Program-made: the position numbers and the translations under genes
Origin: Stenotrophomonas lactitubi
Lineage (GTDB): Bacteria > Pseudomonadota > Gammaproteobacteria > Xanthomonadales > Xanthomonadaceae
Direction: 5' to 3'
Assembly: GCF_002803515.1 (NCBI RefSeq)
Contig: NZ_PHQX01000001.1
Location: 2,728,001 to 2,792,000, forward strand
DNA: 64,000 nucleotides
The notes under the pieces: model-generated
What the model saw: the letters and a program-made list of their open reading frames with translations, nothing else
Told to the model about the DNA's origin: nothing
Databases searched by the model: none
In this document: in pieces, positions 27,413-35,413 of the stretch
How positions within the stretch are numbered: position 1 is the first letter of the stretch
Layout of the letters: each line of letters starts with the position of its first letter

Positions 27413-29068
27413 TCAACCCGGCCTCAACGTTCCGCGGTAATGCACGATCCGCCCCACCACTGGCGCGCCGATCTCCACGTCGAAGACAAAGCATCCGTCC
27501 TCATCACTCTCGAAACTGTTTTCCCCCGGCAGCAGCCATTGCGGCAACGGCATGCCCAACAGCGACCAGCGTCGTGGCACCAGTTGCAGCCGCCCGTTGT
27601 CGACCAGCAGCGCCAACGCTACCGAGATCACGCCGAAGCGCTCGACCAGCAGCGCTTCGTTGCGCCCCTGCCCCTGCGTCTGCAACGAAGAGAAACGACG
27701 GCCGGCAAAGGTCCGCGTCCAGCGCTCACCGCCGGCCTCCGGGGTGAACTCCACACTGACCGGCACACGCGCGCCCGCCGCGGGAAAGCCGAACACCTTC
27801 CCCAGCAACCGCGACAGCAGCCCGCGACCACGCTCGACCGATGCCGTGCCGCTCCAGCGCTTGGCTGCAGACGGCGCATGCAGCGCCTGCACGCTGGCCG
27901 GCAGTTGCGCGTATGCGCTGCCAAGCACGCGCTGGTACAGGCTGGCACCCGGCATGTCCCGGCGGAAACCGGTGTGGATGGTGCGGCCTTCAAACAGGCG
28001 GTCGTAGTCGCTCAACTCCAGCGCATGCGTGGCCGCGCGCGCCCCGGGCGTCGGCCGATCACCGGCCAGCTGCTTGCGGATCACCGCCTCGATCGCCATC
28101 GACGGAATGTACGGACCGTCATCGGCCTCGGCCAGCAGGTGCCAGCTCTGTTCGACGCGCGCACCATCGCGGGTGCCCACCGCGCGTACGATCATGCCGC
28201 CGCGATGTTCACCGAACTTCATCAGGTTCAGTACGGTGTAGAACAACCGCGAGCACGGCTCCAGCGACGGCAGTTTCAGGTGCAGACGCGCCTTGGCCAG
28301 CAGGTTCAGCACGCGATGCAGGATTTCCGGCACCGGGCCAGCCCCCATCCAGATGTCGGTCATCGTCGGATGTTCGGGTGGCAGCACCTGCAGATCGGGC
28401 ACATCCACCAGCGAGAAATGCAGGTTGCGCAGCGGCAGCCGCCCCGGCACCGCGACGGTGAAGCGGCGACTCTCGGCGAGGCCGATGCCGTGCCCATCGC
28501 GACCGTTGCGGCGCAGCTTCACCGGTGCACCGGCATAGCCGACGACCGCACGCATCACATTCAGACCAATGCCGGCATACGGCGATGGCGCGATGCCACC
28601 TTCCACGCTGACGATATCCATGTGCGTGGCCATCTCGCGCAGCACCGCGGCGGTCAGTACCGGGAAGCTGCTGACGCCGGACAGCACGTAGATGCCGGCC
28701 GCCCTGGCCTGCTCGTCGTACTGCGAAACGCCGAATACGAAGTCCGCCGCGTCGGCGAAGTCCAGATAATCAATGCCGGCAGCGATGCAGGCTTCGATCG
28801 CCGTGTAGCGATGTTCGCCGTAGTCCTGGAAAGGACCGGAGGCATCCACCACCAGGTCCGGCCGCTCGGCCTGCAGGGCCGTGGCCAACTGTTGCCGGTC
28901 GACCTGCAGCGGGCGCAGTGTCGATTGCCCCACGTAGCTTGCACAGAAGACCTGCGCCGCCGCCAGGTTGCGGCCACCGATCAGCAGTTCCAGCATCGGC
29001 AGGTCCGCCAGCAAGCGGACCAGACGCCCCCCGAACACCCCATATCCACCCAGAATCAGGATCTTCAC
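27413..29068 (-). CDS. Saccharopine dehydrogenase-like NAD(P)-binding protein with DUF4166
   Basis: A GTG at 29068 gives 551 residues whose first residues (M)KILILGGYGVFGG form a Rossmann nucleotide-binding loop. The first 350 residues resemble saccharopine dehydrogenase-type reductases (VVDASGPFQDYG, ALELSD). The last 180 residues match DUF4166, a domain often fused to or encoded beside this type. The open frame reaches 29263 but lacks the Rossmann start there. The reaction is not known. It is divergent from a VOC-family gene and convergent with the second M13 gene. Confidence 0.82.
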   Translation of the reverse strand: MKILILGGYGVFGGRLVRLLADLPMLELLIGGRNLAAAQVFCASYVGQSTLRPLQVDRQQLATALQAERPDLVVDASGPFQDYGEHRYTAIEACIAAGIDYLDFADAADFVFGVSQYDEQARAAGIYVLSGVSSFPVLTAAVLREMATHMDIVSVEGGIAPSPYAGIGLNVMRAVVGYAGAPVKLRRNGRDGHGIGLAESRRFTVAVPGRLPLRNLHFSLVDVPDLQVLPPEHPTMTDIWMGAGPVPEILHRVLNLLAKARLHLKLPSLEPCSRLFYTVLNLMKFGEHRGGMIVRAVGTRDGARVEQSWHLLAEADDGPYIPSMAIEAVIRKQLAGDRPTPGARAATHALELSDYDRLFEGRTIHTGFRRDMPGASLYQRVLGSAYAQLPASVQALHAPSAAKRWSGTASVERGRGLLSRLLGKVFGFPAAGARVPVSVEFTPEAGGERWTRTFAGRRFSSLQTQGQGRNEALLVERFGVISVALALLVDNGRLQLVPRRWSLLGMPLPQWLLPGENSFESDEDGCFVFDVEIGAPVVGRIVHYRGTLRPG

Positions 29069-29193
29069 GCATCGTCCCTGTCGTGTCGTCTGCCCATGGT
29101 AGCGCGACGCCGCCAGCTCCCGCAGTGCAGCACGATCCGGCATTAACACGACCCATGCTATCGCTGCGCCTTCGTCCACTGCGGAGCCCCGCC

Positions 29194-29676
29194 ATGGCTC
29201 ACAAGAACACGATCTGCGTCTGGTACGACAGCGGTGCGCTCGAGGCTGCCTCGTTCTACGCAAAGACCTTTCCCGACAGTCAAGTAACCGCCGTGCATCA
29301 CGCGCCAGGCGACTTCCCCGACGGCAAGCAGGGTGACGTCCTCACCGTCGAGTTCACGGTCTGCGGTGTCCCCTGTGTCGGCCTCAATGGCGGCCCGACC
29401 TTCAAGCACAGCGAAGCGTTCTCGTTCCAGATTTCCACCGAGGACCAGGCCGAGACCGATCGTTTGTGGAATGCCATCGTCGGCAATGGTGGCCAGGAGA
29501 GCCAATGCGGCTGGTGCAAGGATCGCTGGGGCATCTCCTGGCAGATCAGCCCACGCATGCTGATCGAAGCGGTGACCAGCAAGGACAAGGCCCTGGCCAA
29601 GCGCGCCTTCAACGCGATGATGCCGATGAAGAAGATCGACATCGCCACCATTGAAGCAGCGATCCGTAACGCATGA
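29194..29676 (+). CDS. VOC-superfamily protein, PhnB/3-demethylubiquinone methyltransferase-like
   Basis: This 160-residue protein (MAHKNTICVWYDSGALEAAS) has the PhnB-like glyoxalase-fold pattern, with AASFYAKTFPDSQV, FTVCGVPCVGLNGGP and the conserved SQCGWCKDRWGISWQISP segment. The family was named from 3-demethylubiquinone methyltransferases, but most members have no proven reaction. The ATG at 29194 fits the family N-terminus; the open frame extending upstream to 28918 overlaps the divergent gene. Its TGA overlaps the ATG of the next gene (ATGA). Confidence 0.85.
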   Translation: MAHKNTICVWYDSGALEAASFYAKTFPDSQVTAVHHAPGDFPDGKQGDVLTVEFTVCGVPCVGLNGGPTFKHSEAFSFQISTEDQAETDRLWNAIVGNGGQESQCGWCKDRWGISWQISPRMLIEAVTSKDKALAKRAFNAMMPMKKIDIATIEAAIRNA

Positions 29677-31259
29677 CGACGTGGGACACGATCATCGTTG
29701 GCGGCGGCCACAACGGGCTGGTGTGTGCGGCGTACCTGGTGCGCGCGGGGCAACGGGTGCTGGTGCTGGAGCGCCGCGGTGTACTCGGCGGTGCGGCGGT
29801 CACCGAAGAGTTCCATCCCGGCTTCCGCAACTCGGTGGCCTCGTACACGGTGTCGCTGCTGCAGCCGAAGGTGATCGAGGAACTGCAGCTGCATGCGCAC
29901 GGGCTGCGCATCGTCGCGCGGCCGGCCAACAACTTCCTGCCATTGCCCGATGGTCGCTACCTGCTGTCTGCACCGGGCCGCACCCAGGCGGAAGTGGCGA
30001 AATTTTCCGAGCGCGATGCGCAGGCGCTGCCCGCCTATGAAGCGCGCCTGGAAGTATTTGCCGACGTGCTGCGCGACTGGGCGCTGCGTCCGCCGCCCGA
30101 CCTCGGGGTGACAGCTGGCTGGCGCGCGCTGCCCGCGCTGTGGCAGATGGGCCGGCTGGGGCGCGAGCTGGCCGCGCTCGATCCTGCATTGCGGCAGGAA
30201 CTGCTGGATCTGTTCACGCTGTCGGCCGCCGAATACCTGGACCGCTGGTTCGAGAGCGAGCCGATCAAGGCCCTGTTCGGCTTCGATGGCATTGTTGGCA
30301 ACTACGCCAGCCCCTACACGCCCGGCAGCGCCTACGTGCTGCTGCATCACGTGTTCGGCCAGTGCAACGGGGTCAAGGGTGCCTGGGGCCACGCCATCGG
30401 TGGCATGGGTGCGATCAGCCAGGCCATCGCCGCATCCGCGCGTGCGGCAGGTGCTGAGCTGCGTGTCGATGCCGGCGTGCAGCGCCTGTTGGTTGAAGAC
30501 GAACGCGTGGTCGGCGTCGCGTTGGCCGGCGGTGAGAGCCTGCGCGCACGTGCGGTGGTGGCCAACGTCAATCCGAAGCTGCTGTACGAACAGCTGCTGC
30601 AGCCTGCGCAGGTTCCCGCCACCACCCGCGAACGCATGGCGAACTGGCGCTGCGGCTCGGGCACGTTCCGGATGAACGTGGCGCTGTCGCGGCTGCCGGA
30701 TTTCCGCGCCCTGCCCGGCCCCGGCGACCACCTCAGTGCCGGCATCATCATGGCGCCCAGCCTGGATTACATGGACCGTGCCTGGCTGGATGCACGCCGC
30801 GATGGCTGGTCGCGCGAGCCGATCGTGGAGATGCTGATTCCGAGCACGCTGGACGACTCGCTGGCGCCCCCCGGGCAGCATGTGGCGAGCCTGTTCTGCC
30901 AGCACGTGGCGCCGGAGCTGCCCGATGGCCGTCACTGGGATGACCACCGGGATACCGTCGCCGACCTGATGATCGCTACCGTCGATCACTACGCCCCCGG
31001 CTTCGCCGACAGCGTGCTCGGTCGGCAGGCGCTTTCACCGTTGGACCTGGAACGGACGTTCGGGCTGATCGGCGGTGACATCTTCCACGGTGCGCTCAGC
31101 GCCAACCAGCTGTTTTCGGCACGGCCGATGGTCGGCCAGGCCGGCTATCGCGGCGCCCTGCCCGGCCTTTACCTGTGCGGCGCGGGCACGCATCCGGGCG
31201 GCGGGGTGACCGGTGCGCCCGGGCACAATGCGGCGCAGGTGGTGCTGCAGGACCAGTAG
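29673..31259 (+). CDS. Phytoene dehydrogenase-related FAD oxidoreductase (PYROXD2-like)
   Basis: This 528-residue flavoprotein begins MTTWDTIIVGGGHNGLVCAA, a classic FAD Rossmann loop (GGGHNG, residues 10-15). It has the C-terminal FAD-contact motif GLYLCGAGTHPGGGVTGAPG of COG1233 oxidoreductases. The family includes carotenoid desaturases and the PYROXD2 type; with no carotenoid genes nearby, the latter fits better. It is translationally coupled to the VOC gene by ATGA. Its TAG stop codon is part of the GTAG head of a SMAG palindrome, so the repeat has set the C-terminus. Confidence 0.87.
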   Translation: MTTWDTIIVGGGHNGLVCAAYLVRAGQRVLVLERRGVLGGAAVTEEFHPGFRNSVASYTVSLLQPKVIEELQLHAHGLRIVARPANNFLPLPDGRYLLSAPGRTQAEVAKFSERDAQALPAYEARLEVFADVLRDWALRPPPDLGVTAGWRALPALWQMGRLGRELAALDPALRQELLDLFTLSAAEYLDRWFESEPIKALFGFDGIVGNYASPYTPGSAYVLLHHVFGQCNGVKGAWGHAIGGMGAISQAIAASARAAGAELRVDAGVQRLLVEDERVVGVALAGGESLRARAVVANVNPKLLYEQLLQPAQVPATTRERMANWRCGSGTFRMNVALSRLPDFRALPGPGDHLSAGIIMAPSLDYMDRAWLDARRDGWSREPIVEMLIPSTLDDSLAPPGQHVASLFCQHVAPELPDGRHWDDHRDTVADLMIATVDHYAPGFADSVLGRQALSPLDLERTFGLIGGDIFHGALSANQLFSARPMVGQAGYRGALPGLYLCGAGTHPGGGVTGAPGHNAAQVVLQDQ

Positions 31260-31338
31260 ATCCACGCCATGCGTGGATGTGGGTACAACCCGCCGCCTGC
31301 ATTGCGCGCTGTTGGTAGGCGCCAACCTTGGTTGGCAC
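31256..31338 (+). repeat. Two plus-strand SMAG palindromes
   Basis: GTAG at 31256 with a GATCCACGC/GCGTGGAT hairpin to 31279, and GTAG at 31315 with a GCCAACC-TT-GGTTGGC hairpin to 31338. Confidence 0.8.
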
Positions 31339-31355
31339 AACGTGGCAGAGATGAT

Positions 31356-31414
31356 TGCCAACCGAGGTTGGCATCTACCGGCGTCAAAGCGTGCCAACCA
31401 AGGTTGGCATCTAC
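31356..31414 (-). repeat. Two minus-strand SMAG palindromes
   Basis: TGCCAACC-GA-GGTTGGCA with CTAC at 31375-31378, and TGCCAACC-AA-GGTTGGCA with CTAC at 31411-31414. With the plus-strand pair this makes a cluster of four in 160 bases between convergent genes. Confidence 0.8.
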
Positions 31415-31421
31415 CGGCGTC

Positions 31422-31442
31422 AAATGAGCCTGCGGCTCATTT
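31422..31442 (-). terminator. Hairpin overlapping the rhomboid stop codon
   Basis: AAATGAGCC-TGC-GGCTCATTT, a perfect 9-bp stem containing the TGA of the rhomboid gene; likely a weak terminator. Confidence 0.5.
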
Positions 31443-32111
31443 GACGCTGCGCAGATGATTCGGGCGCTTCGGCGGGCCGGGGGGACGACGCTTGTTGAAC
31501 GGCGGTTGGCCACGCCAGTAGCGGATCAGCAGCCAGCCGAACAGCATGCCGCCCAGGTGCGCGAAATGGGCCACGCCTGGCTGCCAACCGGTCATGCCCA
31601 GCACCAGCTCGCCCACGCCGAACAGGATCACGAACGTACGCGCCTTCATCGGAATCGGCGGGAACAGCAGCATCACCCGCTGGTTGGGGAACAGCATGCC
31701 GTAGGCCAGCAGCAGGCCGAACACACCACCGGAAGCACCCAGCACCGTGGCCGGGTTCTCCAGCATCGTGCCGACCAGCAACTGGCACAGGCCGGCGCCG
31801 ACAACGCACACCAGGTAGTAGATCAGGAAGCGCTTCTCGCGCCAGGTCTGTTCCAGCGGCGCGCCGAACATGAAGACAGCCAGCATGTTGAAGAACAGAT
31901 GCCCGAAGCTGCCATGCAGGAAGCCGTAGGTCAGCAGCTGCCACGGCTGGAAGTTGCCACCCGGCGAGAACGCATCGAAGCCCTGCTGCAGCGGCTGCAG
32001 CATGAACGGTTCGAAGGTCTGCATGCCGAGCAGGAACGGCTGCTGCAGCAGGAACAGGATCGCGTTGGCGATCAACAGGGCCTTGGTAACGGTTGGCAGT
32101 CGCGGGAACAT
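31437..32111 (-). CDS. Rhomboid-family intramembrane serine protease
   Basis: This 224-residue membrane protein has six or so hydrophobic helices and the rhomboid catalytic set: Ser127 in GASGGVFG, His185 in AHFAHLGG, and the oxyanion residues His71 and Asn75 in HLFFNM. It cuts single-pass membrane proteins within the bilayer; substrates are not identifiable. The C-terminus is basic and proline-rich (RRPPGPPKRP). The start at ATG 32111 gives a short cytoplasmic segment before the first helix. It is separated from the downstream convergent oxidoreductase gene by SMAG repeats. Confidence 0.92.
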   Translation of the reverse strand: MFPRLPTVTKALLIANAILFLLQQPFLLGMQTFEPFMLQPLQQGFDAFSPGGNFQPWQLLTYGFLHGSFGHLFFNMLAVFMFGAPLEQTWREKRFLIYYLVCVVGAGLCQLLVGTMLENPATVLGASGGVFGLLLAYGMLFPNQRVMLLFPPIPMKARTFVILFGVGELVLGMTGWQPGVAHFAHLGGMLFGWLLIRYWRGQPPFNKRRPPGPPKRPNHLRSVK

Positions 32112-32204
32112 GGGGACACCGGCATGGAACGGCCTCCATCATAGCCGCAGCACCGGCCCTTTTTGACCCGAGCGGACGGTCGCCCGTTCAGTCGCAGGCA
32201 GCGA

Positions 32205-32543
32205 TCAACCCGGTCCCCATACGGCCGCATCCAGCGCCGCCGCCGGGTCGGTCGCGGGCATCCGCACCCGGCCGTTTTCCACGACGACACCCTCCGCACG
32301 CAGCCGCTGCGATTGTTCGCGCCAGCCGGCCGAACCTTCGGCCATGGCGATGCGCCCATCCGAGCGCAGCACCCGGTGCCAGGGCAGTGTGGGATCCTCA
32401 TTCTGGCCGAGGATGCGCGCGGTCAGCCGGGCGCGTCCGGGCAGGCCCGCGCGCATTGCGACCTGGCCGTAGCCCATCACCTGTCCCGGCGGAATCGCAT
32501 GGATCACCGCCAGGATGCGCGCACGCGCCTGCTCCGGTGTCAG
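32205..32543 (-). CDS. Alkyltransferase-like (ATL) protein, MGMT family
   Basis: The domain runs from LTPEQARARILAVIHAIPPG to the end (about 112 residues) and matches the O6-methylguanine methyltransferase DNA-binding domain. The active-site PCHR is PWHR (Trp55), which defines ATL proteins: they bind O6-alkylguanine and flag it for excision repair rather than transfer the alkyl group. No ATG or GTG fits. A CTG at 32543 overlaps the TGA of the upstream transporter as CTGA, so a CTG start is proposed, with modest certainty. The frame is open upstream but lies inside the transporter gene. Confidence 0.75.
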   Translation of the reverse strand: MTPEQARARILAVIHAIPPGQVMGYGQVAMRAGLPGRARLTARILGQNEDPTLPWHRVLRSDGRIAMAEGSAGWREQSQRLRAEGVVVENGRVRMPATDPAAALDAAVWGPG

Positions 32544-33460
32544 CGGCGCAGCCGCGTCACCAGCAGTACGCCGAGCAGGACCAGCACGGTGCCGGCGATC
32601 TGCGCCGGCCCCATCGGTTCGTCGAGCAGCCATAGGCTCATCACGATGGTGGAAACCGGGCCCAGCATACCCACCTGCGCGGCCAGCGACGAGCCGACGC
32701 GCTGCACCGCCAGCATGATCGCCAGCACCGGCAGCACGGTGCAGACCGTCGCATTGATCAGCGACAGCCACTGCACCGCAGCGGGGGCCTGCCACAGCAA
32801 CGGCAGTGGATGGGTGATGGTGAAATGCAGCAGCACCAGCACACTGGCCACGCAGCTGGCATAGGCGGTCAGACGCACCGCGCCGATACGGGCGACCACC
32901 TGACCGCTGCCGAACAGATAGAGCGCATAGCTGAGCGCACTGCCAAGCACCAGCAGGCTGCCGAGAATGATCTGCCCACCTTCGCGCTGCAGGTCATGGC
33001 CGAACGCGATCAGCACGCCGAGATAGCTGAGCACCAGCGCACCGATCTGCCAGCGACCCGGCCGCTGCCGCGCCAGCAGCACGTTGATCAGCAGCACCAG
33101 GGTCGGGTTCAAGTACAGGATCAACCGTTCCAGGGTCACACTGATGTACTGCAGGCCCTGGAAATCCAGCAGGCTGGACAGGTAGTAACCGGTGAAGCCG
33201 AGCCACAGCACGCGCGCCCGGTCAGCCCAGGACAATCGCTCCGCACGCCGCGACGCCCACACCGCCATCAGCGCGAACAGGGGCAGCGCCATCAGCATGC
33301 GCAGCGCCAGCAGCGTGGTCGCGTCCACGCCATGGCGCAGCCCCAGCTTGACGATGATGGCCTTGCCCGATGCGGCAACGGCGCCGATCGCAGCCAGGCC
33401 GATGCCGCCCAGGGCGATACGCGGGGACGTGGTGGCAATGCGGGTGGAAGAGGTAGACAT
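32540..33460 (-). CDS. DMT-superfamily (EamA) transporter
   Basis: This 306-residue protein has about ten hydrophobic helices in two EamA halves. The first half carries GLRHGVDATTLLALRMLMAL, and the second ends with LDEPMGPAQIAGTVLVLLGV, the typical closing motif of the family. It probably exports or imports a small metabolite across the inner membrane; the substrate is unknown. The ATG at 33460 is preferred, though an in-frame start at 33481 is possible. The downstream ATL gene starts within its stop codon. Confidence 0.85.
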   Translation of the reverse strand: MSTSSTRIATTSPRIALGGIGLAAIGAVAASGKAIIVKLGLRHGVDATTLLALRMLMALPLFALMAVWASRRAERLSWADRARVLWLGFTGYYLSSLLDFQGLQYISVTLERLILYLNPTLVLLINVLLARQRPGRWQIGALVLSYLGVLIAFGHDLQREGGQIILGSLLVLGSALSYALYLFGSGQVVARIGAVRLTAYASCVASVLVLLHFTITHPLPLLWQAPAAVQWLSLINATVCTVLPVLAIMLAVQRVGSSLAAQVGMLGPVSTIVMSLWLLDEPMGPAQIAGTVLVLLGVLLVTRLRR

Positions 33461-33572
33461 CAGGAAGAAGACGGGCCGCACGGGCGGCTGGAAGGAGCCG
33501 GATAGCTTCCAATTGTCTCATGGCACTTCCGGGCGAACGATCCGATTCCCGTTCATGCCCACTGCAATTCCT

Positions 33573-33620
33573 GATCCACGCATGGCGTGGATCTACGTGT
33601 CGACCAAGGTCGACACCTAC
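33573..33620 (-). repeat. Tandem SMAG palindromes
   Basis: GATCCACGC/GCGTGGATC with CTAC at 33593-33596, directly followed by GTGTCGACC/GGTCGACAC with CTAC at 33617-33620. Confidence 0.78.
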
Positions 33621-33639
33621 CAACAGCAACACAGAACGC

Positions 33640-33815
33640 CGGTCCGACAGATCGCAGCAATCTGTCGAAGGCGGGGTGGGTCCGGTTGCGGGGGCGTGAG
33701 CGCCATGAATGGCGCGACCGAGCCTACAGGGACGTATTTACGGCGTCCCCCGCAACCGGACCCACCCCGCCATCCCACGGAATGCCCGCTGTTGCTTCGG
33801 CTGTTGCCGTTGAGG
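33640..33815 (+). repeat. Long palindromic element, copy 1
   Basis: Perfect 24-bp arms at 33671-33694 and 33747-33770 (core GGTGGGTCCGGTTGCGGGGG) enclose a 52-base loop with its own hairpin GCGCCAT/ATGGCGC. Flanking CTGTCGAAG and ATCCCACGGAATGCC are shared with copy 2 at 50226. A SMAG palindrome follows directly, as in copy 2. Confidence 0.8.
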
Positions 33816-33839
33816 TTGCCGGCCAGCGGCCGGCACTAC
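33816..33839 (-). repeat. SMAG-type palindrome beside long element copy 1
   Basis: TTGCCGGCC-AGC-GGCCGGCACTAC, identical to the copy at 50408-50431 beside copy 2 of the long element. Confidence 0.78.
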
Positions 33840-33852
33840 CGTGAGTGTCGGC

Positions 33853-35211
33853 TCAGCGCATCAACACCACTTCTTCAGCAGACGTCGGGTGAATCGCCAC
33901 CGTGTCGTCGAACTGGGCCTTGGTCGCACCCATCTTCACCGCCACCGCGAAACCCTGCAGGATCTCGTCGGCCGCTTCACCCAGCAGGTGTACACCCACC
34001 ACACGCTCTTCCGGCCCGGCACAGACCATCTTGAACAGGCTGCGCTGGGTGCCGTTGGCCAGTGCCTGCAGCATCGGCCGGAACCGGCTGTGGTACACCG
34101 TCACCTGCTCGAAGCGCGCACGTGCGTCTTCCTCGCTCATGCCCACTGCGCCCAGCGGCGGGTGCGAGAACACCACGCTGGCCACGTTGTCATAGTCCAT
34201 CTTCGCGTCCGGGCGGCCACCAAACAGACGATCCATCAGACGACGCGATGCAGCCACGGCAACCGGCGTCAGGCCGACCTTGCCGGCGATGTCACCGACC
34301 GCATGCACGCTCGCCACCGCCGTGGTCTGCCACTCGTCCACCTCCACCTGCTGGTGTTCGCCGATGCCGATACCCAGCGCCTCCAAGCCCAGATCCCTGC
34401 TGTTGCCGCGCCGGCCGGTCGCGAAGAACACGGCGTCGAACACGCTGTCGATCGGGCCGTCATGGCCGAAAGCGCGCACGCGCTCGCCGTCGCGCTTCAA
34501 CTCACGCAGACGGTAATCGAAGTGGATGCGAACACCCTGCTGGCGCAGGTTCTCGGCCAGTTGCGCGGTCAGCTCGTAGTCGAAGCGCTCCAGCAGGCGA
34601 CTGCCACGTACCAGCAGACTCACCTTGCTGCCCAGCGCCTGCAACAGCCCGGCAAGTTCCACCGCGATGTAGCCGCCGCCGATGATGGCGACCTCGGCCG
34701 GTGCCGCACGCAGGTCGAAGAAATCGTCGGACACCAGGCCCAGTTCGGCGCCGGGAATGTCGGGCCGCTGCGGATGGGCGCCGGTAGCGATGAGGATCTG
34801 TGCAGCGCTGTACTGCACGCCATCACTGCACGCCACGGTGTGCGCATCCAGCAGATGGCCACGGGCCGGAATACGCACCACGCCGGTTTCATCCAGGCGC
34901 TTGTGGTAGCTGGTGTGGATGTTGCTGATGTAGGCCTGGCGATGGATCACCAGCTCCTTCCACGACAGTGCCGGACGCGCGTCCACGTCGAAGCCCATCG
35001 CGCTGGCCAGGCTTATGCGCTCGGCCAGATCGGCCGCCAGCCACATCGCCTTCTTCGGCACGCAACCTACATTCACGCAGGTGCCGCCCAGTTCACCCGG
35101 CTCCAGCAGGGCAACACGCTTGCCATGCTGCGCAGCGCGGATGGCGCCGGCCAGGCCAGCGGAACCGCCGCCAAGGACGATCAGATCGTAGTCATAAGAA
35201 GGAGTGTTCAT
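33853..35211 (-). CDS. gor: Glutathione reductase
   Basis: This 452-residue flavoenzyme reduces glutathione disulfide with NADPH in the cytoplasm. Visible features are the FAD loop GGGSAGLAGA (about residues 14-23), the redox-active pair Cys45/Cys50 in GGTCVNVGCVPKK, the NADP loop GGGYIAVELAG, and the C-terminal HPTSAEE with the catalytic His441-Glu446 pair. The ATG at 35211 gives the family-typical N-terminus MNTPSYDYDLIVLGGGSAGL; the long open extension upstream is not conserved. The gene stands alone, with a repeat-filled gap downstream. Confidence 0.94.
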   Translation of the reverse strand: MNTPSYDYDLIVLGGGSAGLAGAIRAAQHGKRVALLEPGELGGTCVNVGCVPKKAMWLAADLAERISLASAMGFDVDARPALSWKELVIHRQAYISNIHTSYHKRLDETGVVRIPARGHLLDAHTVACSDGVQYSAAQILIATGAHPQRPDIPGAELGLVSDDFFDLRAAPAEVAIIGGGYIAVELAGLLQALGSKVSLLVRGSRLLERFDYELTAQLAENLRQQGVRIHFDYRLRELKRDGERVRAFGHDGPIDSVFDAVFFATGRRGNSRDLGLEALGIGIGEHQQVEVDEWQTTAVASVHAVGDIAGKVGLTPVAVAASRRLMDRLFGGRPDAKMDYDNVASVVFSHPPLGAVGMSEEDARARFEQVTVYHSRFRPMLQALANGTQRSLFKMVCAGPEERVVGVHLLGEAADEILQGFAVAVKMGATKAQFDDTVAIHPTSAEEVVLMR

Positions 35212-35413
35212 CGGAATCGCTCGGGTCGACAGGGAACAGGATCGATGGCGGGCGTGCGCCCGCAGAGAAGATCGGCGGGCAGCTGGCTGACGCAGGCGCT
35301 CATGCTGCTGCGAGCATGCCATGGCCCGCTGCAGGCCAGACGTGAGGGTGTACAGCGACACGCGTGGCGATGCACGCAGCCACGCAGGAAGAGATGTGCG
35401 TGGCCTGCATCGA

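Larger units (their letters stand above)
33482..33852. other. Repeat-filled gap between EamA gene and gor
   Basis: This gap holds three minus-strand SMAG palindromes and one copy of the long palindromic element, and no gene. Short open frames that cross it are by-products of the repeat and also appear in the copies near 50000. Confidence 0.7.

Noticed and set aside
31256..31414. Regularly spaced palindromes that might be a CRISPR array
   Set aside because: The units are in both orientations, differ in sequence, and have no constant repeat length with unique spacers; they fit GTAG-headed SMAG repeats.
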